Part shown: in pieces, positions 57,572 to 64,000 of the stretch
Layout: each line of letters begins with the position of its first letter
Position numbering within the stretch: position 1 is the stretch's first letter
NCBI RefSeq assembly: GCF_963675165.1
Contig: NC_087383.1
Coordinates: forward strand, 3,378,979 to 3,442,978
Direction of reading: 5' to 3'
From: Halichondria panicea
Taxonomy: Eukaryota > Porifera > Demospongiae > Suberitida > Halichondriidae
Length of the DNA: 64,000 nucleotides
Notes under the pieces: model-generated
The model's database searches: none
What the model saw: the letters and a program-made list of their open reading frames with translations, nothing else
What the model was told of the DNA's origin: nothing
Position numbers and translations under genes: made by a program

Positions 57572-58717
57572 CTTATTTTTTAACCTCTTTTTTACTTTCA
57601 CTTGTTTTTGTATAATTAACCTCCTTACGCCCCCGCGTATTTGTTAATTGTACAAAGCCGTCAAGCGCAGGCATCTCTCTCTCTCTGAAGAAGGTGCTTT
57701 CAATCTATTTTACATGTATATGTCTTTTGCCTGTGGTGCTCTGTGCCCAAGGACCCCTGCTTGGCTTGCTTATGCTGAAGCGTTTACCATGCGTAATGCA
57801 TGCGTTAATGATTATCCAAATGCGTTGAGCAACGTGCAGTTCTTTATTGCCTCCTATAATATCACCTGACTAGAATAAGTCAATCTGATTGAGCGGCTGA
57901 AATTCCAGCTGTTTCTTAGAAAAGAGTCAACACTACAGTACTACTAGCTTCTATACGTATATACTCAGTAAGCCACTACTATACTAGCCAGTCTAGCCAC
58001 CATGTGGATCACGTGCTTAGAAGTGTAAAGGTAAACTATTATTATTCATGCTTAGTGCTTCTACTTTTTACCAAAATTTGGTAAAAATTGCCTGCCTATT
58101 AGGCTGGCATAATGCTCCACTGCACCTATTAGTCTCAAAATTATGCTAGCATAATTGGGCAAGGCCTACTGTTGTTACAGCCAGCCCCGAATGCTTTCTA
58201 TTTGAACGCTAAGTTAATCGGGGCTGGTGCGAGACTAACTGTTGAAGGGGCTGGAGTCGAGGCTATGGAAACAGATGCCTATATCTGATGGATGGATTAT
58301 TAATCTTCAACGATATAAGCAACTGCATGTTATTTAAATGGCCTGTAGCCAAACAGTGGGAGCAAACCTCAAAGCCTAATATATACAAAATAGTATATAC
58401 ATATGGAAGGTGCTAGTAGTACTGTAGTGTTGACTCTTTTCTAAGATTTCTTTCACCAATAATAGTTCTTTAGAAGATTATATAGAAGCGTCTGTGATGT
58501 TGCATTTTAATTATCGTTGATGATTTTTGAGACTAATGGGCAATAATTTGGTAAGAATTGAAGACTATAATAGCATGAGACTTGGGAGACTAAGCAACAT
58601 TTTGAGCATAATTGGGGCAAGGTCTATTCAACAGTGAACAGGTATGATTTTCTCAAGGGTCTGTTTGTCTGGGTATGATTTTCTGGAGGGTATGTTTTTG
58701 TGGGGGCCCGGTCTACA
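57572..58717. other. No gene seen; repeat remnants
   Basis: Short repeated segments only: gcataattgggcaaggcctac near 58150 recurs as gcataattggggcaaggtct near 58607, and tggcctgtagccaaacagtg at about 58338 recurs at about 36868. No protein or RNA gene was recognised. Confidence 0.5.
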
Positions 58718-59124
58718 GGGTTTTGCAGAATCTTTGAAATATCCACAAAAAAGCGGCACAGCGTTGAGCGTTCCTTATAAGGTTATCTGTGCATGGTCAA
58801 CCATAAAGTTGTAGATCTAACTCTAGTAAAGTCAGCATGTCAACAATGCACTATTCTACAAACAGTTGATGGATCAACTTGAAGATTCTCAGCAAAACTT
58901 TGATAAGACAGTCCAAGCAGCGCTGTCTGATGCACTATTCTCCATCTTATATCCCAAATAATGCCTTGGTCAGCTTTTTTCACAAGAAAAAGCCATTTTG
59001 TTTTTGAATTTTGCCTAAAGCAGACTTGCCATTTCACCACAATGTGTTTATGACACCACAATGTGTAAAGATTAGATGTCCATATAAGGAACGTCTACAC
59101 CCTCAATTTCAAAGATTCTGCAGT
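58718..59124 (-). mobile_element. Tc1/IS630-type transposon fragment with HTH
   Basis: A minus-strand frame (59061-58840) reads DIRWRIVHQTALLGLSYQSF, then LQVDPSTVCRIV: the helix-turn-helix that starts Tc1/mariner and IS630 transposases. The catalytic DDE part is absent. Imperfect inverted repeats (gcagaatctttgaaat at 58724, atttcaaagattctgc at 59105; ggaacg-type segments inside) bound the fragment. Confidence 0.7.
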
Positions 59125-59467
59125 GTCCTTTTTGCAGTGTCAGCATATTTAAGATTGGGTATTATTGTCATAACATTCCATAGTAGATCTACTAATATAC
59201 TGTGCATGCTCGCTGTGCATGTGACTGAGAAACTAGTTTTCAACATTGATCTGAAACAAGTTTGCAAATAACAGTGGCCTTATTCAGAAGAATTGAACAC
59301 ACTATGGCCAGTGAGAGTAGAAGTCAGGGAGGCATATTACTGCAAACTTTTGGATCCCTGAAAGTAAGGTGTTGATTAGAAGCCATGCGCGTTTGCCTCA
59401 TGTTCAGTGTACTGCATGTAGTTGATGTATAAAGTACAGCTTATTTTCGTGAGACAATAATTTATAT

Positions 59468-59790
59468 AGGGTGCTATATAGACTCGCAAGCCGTCACGTG
59501 CACTGTTGCATGGCGAGCAGTAAACTGGTCAAACTCGGTGTAGAGACTCGTGCAACGTTTGCCACGATATTTGTGGCAACTCATGCAAGTGGCTAGACCG
59601 CATGCGGTTACCACAAGATCGTTGATAGTGACGTAGCACTAGCTAAATCTAAGTATCACGTGCAGTAGACTGATGTCACAAAAACCACAGCCACTTAGAA
59701 TCTTATCTGATATGCTGACTGTGCAACACGAGTGTCTACACGGAGTTTGACCAGTCTAGTGACGGCTTGCGAGTTTAGTGCTATATGAGC
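59468..59790. repeat. 323-bp MITE-like inverted repeat
   Basis: Ends GTGCTATATAGACTCGCAAG at the left and CTTGCGAGTTTAGTGCTATA at the right. The arms extend about 90 bases through aactggtcaaactc and its complement gagtttgaccagt. Non-coding. Confidence 0.85.
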
Positions 59791-61119
59791 GAAATATTGA
59801 AACTTCGTATGCGGTGCTGTGATTACAAAACTACGGTATCATAGTCCTGGGTGTGGCCCGACCTTCCGTTAGGATGGGAGGTCGGGTTGCAAGCTTATCT
59901 TGGATTTGTTTCGCTTTTTACCGTCACTATAGTGGCGCCCTATCAGATTGCAGCAGTTTTCACGTGGTTGGTTACGTTTGCGTCTAGTTGATGCAGTATC
60001 ATTATAAGATCAGGCTGGCTGGTTGATTGTCGGGCTTATGCTGATGTGAAATAGCTTTTCAACCAATTTAAACTATATCACTTAGATTTTGAGATGTTAT
60101 TGTTTTCAGTGTAATTCTATTTTAGAGTGTTTAATAAGTATTCTATGCCTGCATTCAGGATAGGATCACTGCCAACATCTGAGCCTGGTTCTTACAACAA
60201 ATCTAATCTCTACTTGTAAAACTCTAGCTACTAAGCCAGCAACAAATTCACTAAGTTTTATGCTCTAAAGTTGTCTCTTTATGGCGCTTATACTTGCCAC
60301 CAGCTGAATGTCGTCATTGGAATGCATTTTTTAACGACTTCTTTGTCTTTCTTGCCTTCAATCAAGAAATAGCAGCCACGTGTGAGCTTAACCGAGTGTC
60401 GTACCTCCTCTGAAGGGGTGCCATGCCAAAAGAATGAATCATATAGGCTCAAAAGCAACCTACATTGCAACATTCAGTGGCATAGGAGCAGGGGGGGCAG
60501 CCCAGGCAAATGCCTGACCAATATTTCTAGCTTGTCTTTATAGATGTAGTCTACCAGGGGTCTCTTGTCTACGTTTAGCTAAATTCTATGATTCTGCTTT
60601 AGTAGCTGCTACAAAAACTGGCACTATTTAGAATCTGATGACATCACAATCTATGATTGAGTTCAAAGCTCATAATAATAACAAGGGCGTCTTCGCCCCC
60701 CCCCCCCCCTTTTTTGCCTGACCAATGCAAAATTGCTTCCTACGCCTCTGACATTGCTATAACAAGGCTCTTTTTGAGCTATGCAATGCAACAGACTTGT
60801 AATTATAGGCACAGATATAATTGTGATCTTACCAGGAGTTCCTAAAAAGATTGACAATGCATATCACAGGCAAACACACAAGCCAACTGTGACCTAATCC
60901 TAGCTTGGGAACATAACATAACCAACAGCCCTATACATATAGGAACAAAATGCTCTTACACAAGTAAAACAGTACATTTATAAAGCAATAAAAGCGTGTG
61001 TGTGTGTGCGTGTATGTGTGTGCACCAGTGTGTAACTTTACACAATGCTAACAATAATTATGTCCTTAAGGCTTTATATTTATCAATATTCATTGTTATC
61101 CCAGTAGTATAATTATTAT
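59791..61119. other. No gene seen; repeat fragments and homopolymers
   Basis: A gggaggtcgggttgcaagct segment near 59875 recurs in changed form at 63958-63976. A run of 17 C followed by T6 lies at about 60698-60715, beside tgcctgaccaat, which also occurs near 60510; this looks like the edge of a mobile element. A GT microsatellite lies at 60995-61022. Confidence 0.5.
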
Positions 61120-62640
61120 GCCTATGCTTGTGTGAAATTAGCCTCGATCCCAGGCCGAGTTTCGCTTTTATAACGGTTAGGCCAACAACTAGGCCTGGTA
61201 CTCAAGTCTATTTGCGTTGAGTTCGACCCCAGAAGTTATGTGGTCAATTATGGCTTCATTTATGCTTTATGTGGTGGACAAGTATGCCTGGGACTTCTAC
61301 ATGGAAAATACTAACTTTTAGCTGGTTGGAGCGGGCCAGCTCTACAGCATATAGATAGAAGCGCTTTTTAACATAATTAAGGAATTCAATGGTATATGAA
61401 ACTTTGAATTTCAATAAAGTATGACAAAGTTATGACAACTTTATGAAGGTCAAACTCAACACAAATAGACTTCAGTTGTCTGCGCATGCGTCACATTTTC
61501 ATTGTACTTGTGGTCGGCAAAAATATTTCATTAACCAATAATTGCATAGAAAATTCACAGAGTGAGTATACAAAAGATGCCATAGGGAGCTGCTTCACAA
61601 GAGGAGTTGCCGGTTGTGCTGCAGCATGATTATAGTGACCCAGGGCAACTTCAGGGTGATTGAATGCCTCTGGTTTAGCAGGCTGCCGGACCTCTCTGAT
61701 TCTAGGCTTCTATTCGTAACTCAGATAAATCTTGTTTGAGAAACGCAGATTCTCTTGGTGCTTCTGAGCTACCAGAAACAACGCTCAAATGAGAAGATCA
61801 TACTTCAGTCCTGTGAGTATAGGACAAGATTAAAAAGAAACCAAAGACAATAAGAGGGTTTAAACCCTTACCTCACACTGTCCAGTCTCGTCCGTTAGTA
61901 TAGCCAAGAAGAGCACTGTTGGGATAGCTGGATATTAGCCATTGCTCCTGTGCAGAGAAGTACAATACGTGTACATATTAAATTTCTCGTATTAAACAGG
62001 TTATAGTGTCATTGTCGGTCCCTCTGTTCAAGCTGATAATGGCAGCACCAAGTCCTCTAGCTCACACTCTTCACTTGATCCACCTTAAATATATCAATGG
62101 ACTTGGTGGATCTAGATTTTGCCAAACAAAAATGACTTGATATAGAACCACACAAAAATATCTGACCTTGACAAACTTAACCTTTAGCTTGTCTTCACTT
62201 GTTCTTCTGTCTTCAAAATAATGTTTTCTAAGCTTCAGGGAAGATAAAAGCTTCAGCTAAGAGCCATTCCAATAATGATAAACGGGATACTGACTGCTAG
62301 TACACGATAGTACACGAATATAAATGTCACAAAAGTGACCGAGAATATACTAATAGCCAGAATCTGGCTAACGACTGACGCATGCGCAGACAATTAGTAC
62401 CAGACCTGTTGTTCACCTAACCCTTATAAAAGCGAAAACTTGGCCTGGCAGGGTGGGGGAAAGGGGGGATACCCCCCCCTAGCTCCAATTTTCCCCCCTT
62501 TCAATTATGACTGAGTGTCTTTAGCTGGGTATTGAAATAACAGTTGACCTTTTTTTAGCAACATTTTCTGGTTACTTTTCTCATTTCCCCCTCTACTTCA
62601 AAATCCTGTATGACACCCTGCCTGGGATCGAGGCTAGTGT
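61120..62640. mobile_element. Composite inverted-repeat element
   Basis: The left end (TTAGCCTCGATCCCAGGCCG, then cttttataacggttaggcc) and the right end (62415-62640, split by a nested insertion) are inverted copies over about 70 bases, continuing inward through ggcctggtact and its complement. An inner pair (ctcaagtctatttgcgttga at about 61202, its complement near 61448) makes a second nested foldback. No transposase frame. Confidence 0.65.
62449..62620. mobile_element. Nested MITE (CAGGGTG...CACCCTG) with CCTGG duplication
   Basis: A 172-bp element starting CAGGGTGGGGGAAAGGGGGG and ending ATCCTGTATGACACCCTG. CCTGG is repeated on each side (62444-62448, 62621-62625), and removing the insert restores the GGCCTGGGATCGAGG seen in inverse at 61140. 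Same family as 14236-14444. Confidence 0.85.
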
Positions 62641-62849
62641 GAAGTTAATTTCTGCTTGCTTCCAAGGTTACAGGCTAGAGGTTGTTGGTTACATAATAAT
62701 AATGTTCTGACCTTTTTAGGGGAAAGCAAAGCAAGCTTCCTACACTTGGCTTTGCTTTCACTTTGCTTCCCCTAAAAAGGTCAGAACATTATTATGTAAC
62801 CAACAACCTCTAGCCTGTAACCTCGGAAGCAAGCATAAACTTCACACAA
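62637..62849. repeat. Near-perfect palindrome, arms about 95 bases
   Basis: The left arm (gtgtgaagttaatttctgct, then gttacaggctagaggttgtt, gttctgacctttttagggga) is matched by its complement at 62760-62849, with only a few mismatches and a centre of about 20 bases. Transcription in either direction would give a long hairpin RNA. Confidence 0.9.
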
Positions 62850-62883
62850 GAATAGGCATAATAATTAACTACTGCATGGGATA

Positions 62884-62935
62884 ACGAGTGTTGCAAGCAT
62901 GCGCTTGCTAATGCCTCTCGCCATGTTATGCTTTC
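62884..62935. repeat. Copy of the 39-bp unit from NLR intron 2
   Basis: Sequence aacgagtgttgcaagcatgc then gcttgctaatgcctctcgcc is the same as 36672-36757 with a few changes, including the following catgtt and tgctttcgct. Confidence 0.85.
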
Positions 62936-63148
62936 GCTTCTATGTCTATGAACTTTGACCTTATAATTAATTTTTGTGTGTGATGTGGGGGCGGCTCCAG
63001 AGGAAACTTTAAAATCTCTAGTGCATGCATTTAGATCTATGCTGCATTGCAGGGTATTAAAATTAATGTGCTCCTCCCAACATGTTGTAAGACTAAAGAG
63101 TAATTGAAATTAATTGTTTTATTGCACAAAAAACAATAGTCAAAGTTT

Positions 63149-63505
63149 ATGAAAGAACATTCTGCCATCTGTGTTCGCCTCTTCACTGTATATGAGCAGT
63201 CTGATTTGTCCTATAGTCTCGGTCCCAAGGACGATGCTAGATCTGTCCCAATAGCTCCAGTAGAACTCCAATCAAAATTTGAAGATAAATATATGTGCTG
63301 TAGCGCGCACAAGCCACACAGTATTAAATATTCGGTGCTTTATAGATTCACGATCATTCCGATTCACCTTATTAATAATGTGACGGTAAAAGGTTATCAG
63401 ATCTGTTATGCGAAGAAGCTCAACGCACGGAGTGAATTCTCTATGAGCATCTTGTTGAATAATGGGAACGTAAATGTACCAAAGAAAAGTGGCACAAAAC
63501 AATAA
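63149..63505 (+). CDS. Unrecognised 118-codon open frame
   Basis: An open frame of 118 codons from ATG 63149 to TAA 63503-63505, without a repeat signature and with a fairly even residue mix (SYSLGPKDDARSVPIAPVEL, RFTIIPIHLINNVTVKG). No known family, signal peptide or membrane segment. It could be an exon, a decayed gene fragment or chance. Confidence 0.2.
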   Translation: MKEHSAICVRLFTVYEQSDLSYSLGPKDDARSVPIAPVELQSKFEDKYMCCSAHKPHSIKYSVLYRFTIIPIHLINNVTVKGYQICYAKKLNARSEFSMSILLNNGNVNVPKKSGTKQ

Positions 63506-63825
63506 ACAAATTACGATTTTGCTGACTGCTGACGTACATGCATGTACCGTAGTACAATTAATTACCCAGATTCAATCTGTGTAGCGACCTAAATGTATAA
63601 CTATATAGCATTACATTGGAGAAAAATCTGCCTGGGGACGTTGTGCATGTACATGTGTGTTTATTGGTAAACTTAATTGTTCTCTCCAACTATAGCATTT
63701 CAAACACTTGGCAAACTGTCCATATAATTAAATCCTGCCACAGTATAGTCATGCAGACTAGGTGCTTGTGATACTGAACTAGTAGTATATACCCATGCAG
63801 TCTCATTTTAAACCTATATATTATA

Positions 63826-64000
63826 ATGAAAGCACCGCGGCTGCTGATGCCTCGGTGCAGATATGCCAAAGCTACATAACATAAAGCTATAGCTTTTATA
63901 CACATGACATGTTGAACAATTGTAGTCGGGCGCCGCCGCCCTCTACCGTTGCCCGGAAGGAGGTCGGGAATCAAGCCTATCCACAGTTTTGTTCTGTTGT
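63826..64000 (+). repeat. ATGCCTCGGTG-family repeat, left end, cut by another repeat
   Basis: Starts TGAAAGCACCGCGGCTGCTG then atgcctcggtg, followed by gccaaagctacataacataa as in 36950-36985. At about 63925 it gives way to a GC-rich gtcgggcgccgccgcc segment whose end, ggaggtcggga, resembles 59876-59887. It continues beyond the window. Confidence 0.75.

Noticed and set aside
57648..57869. 73-codon open frame
   Set aside because: No family signal and it lies in repeat-rich DNA; likely chance.

Overview
The window looks like nuclear DNA of an early-branching animal, most likely a demosponge. The reasons are a canonical animal IQGAP gene cut into many exons with GT/AG introns, a Death-NACHT-LRR receptor of the kind expanded in sponges, a giant cadherin, a eukaryotic SecA-like multidomain gene, and dense MITE-type repeats with TA or TAA target duplications. 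There is no operon structure. The assignment rests on protein features read by eye; no database search was possible.

Layout. 1-11537 (+): the 3' part of a giant cadherin in one uninterrupted exon, still open at the left edge. 12067-32573 (+): a complete IQGAP gene that I resolve into 35 phase-consistent coding exons (5127 nt, 1708 aa). Its introns hold several MITEs, a CA-rich tract and a small secreted JAB/MPN-like reading frame with one frameshift. 33927-38476 (-): an NLR gene with three coding exons (1016 aa). 38613-44044: repeats only, including a 751-bp inverted-repeat element with a 9-bp target duplication, a decayed copy of the NLR 5' end, a large foldback element, MITEs and a fossil of IQGAP exon 32. 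44965-52149 (+): a SecA-like / hydrophobic helix / OTU-like gene broken by at least four nonsense codons and about eight frame changes. 53198-56659 (-): an intact intronless gene for a signal peptide, beta-helix ectodomain and about eight membrane spans. 56700-64000: MITEs, a reverse-transcriptase fragment, a transposase fragment and long palindromes, with no convincing host gene.

Functionally there are adhesion or surface proteins (cadherin, beta-helix receptor), a cytoskeletal scaffold (IQGAP) and an innate immune sensor (NLR). Nothing shows that they work as one pathway. The most unusual items are the SecA/OTU fusion relic, the beta-helix receptor, the nested JAB-like gene, and traces of local duplication (NLR 5' end, IQGAP exon 32). 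The three large intact single-exon genes argue that the lesions in the SecA-like gene are real and not sequencing noise.
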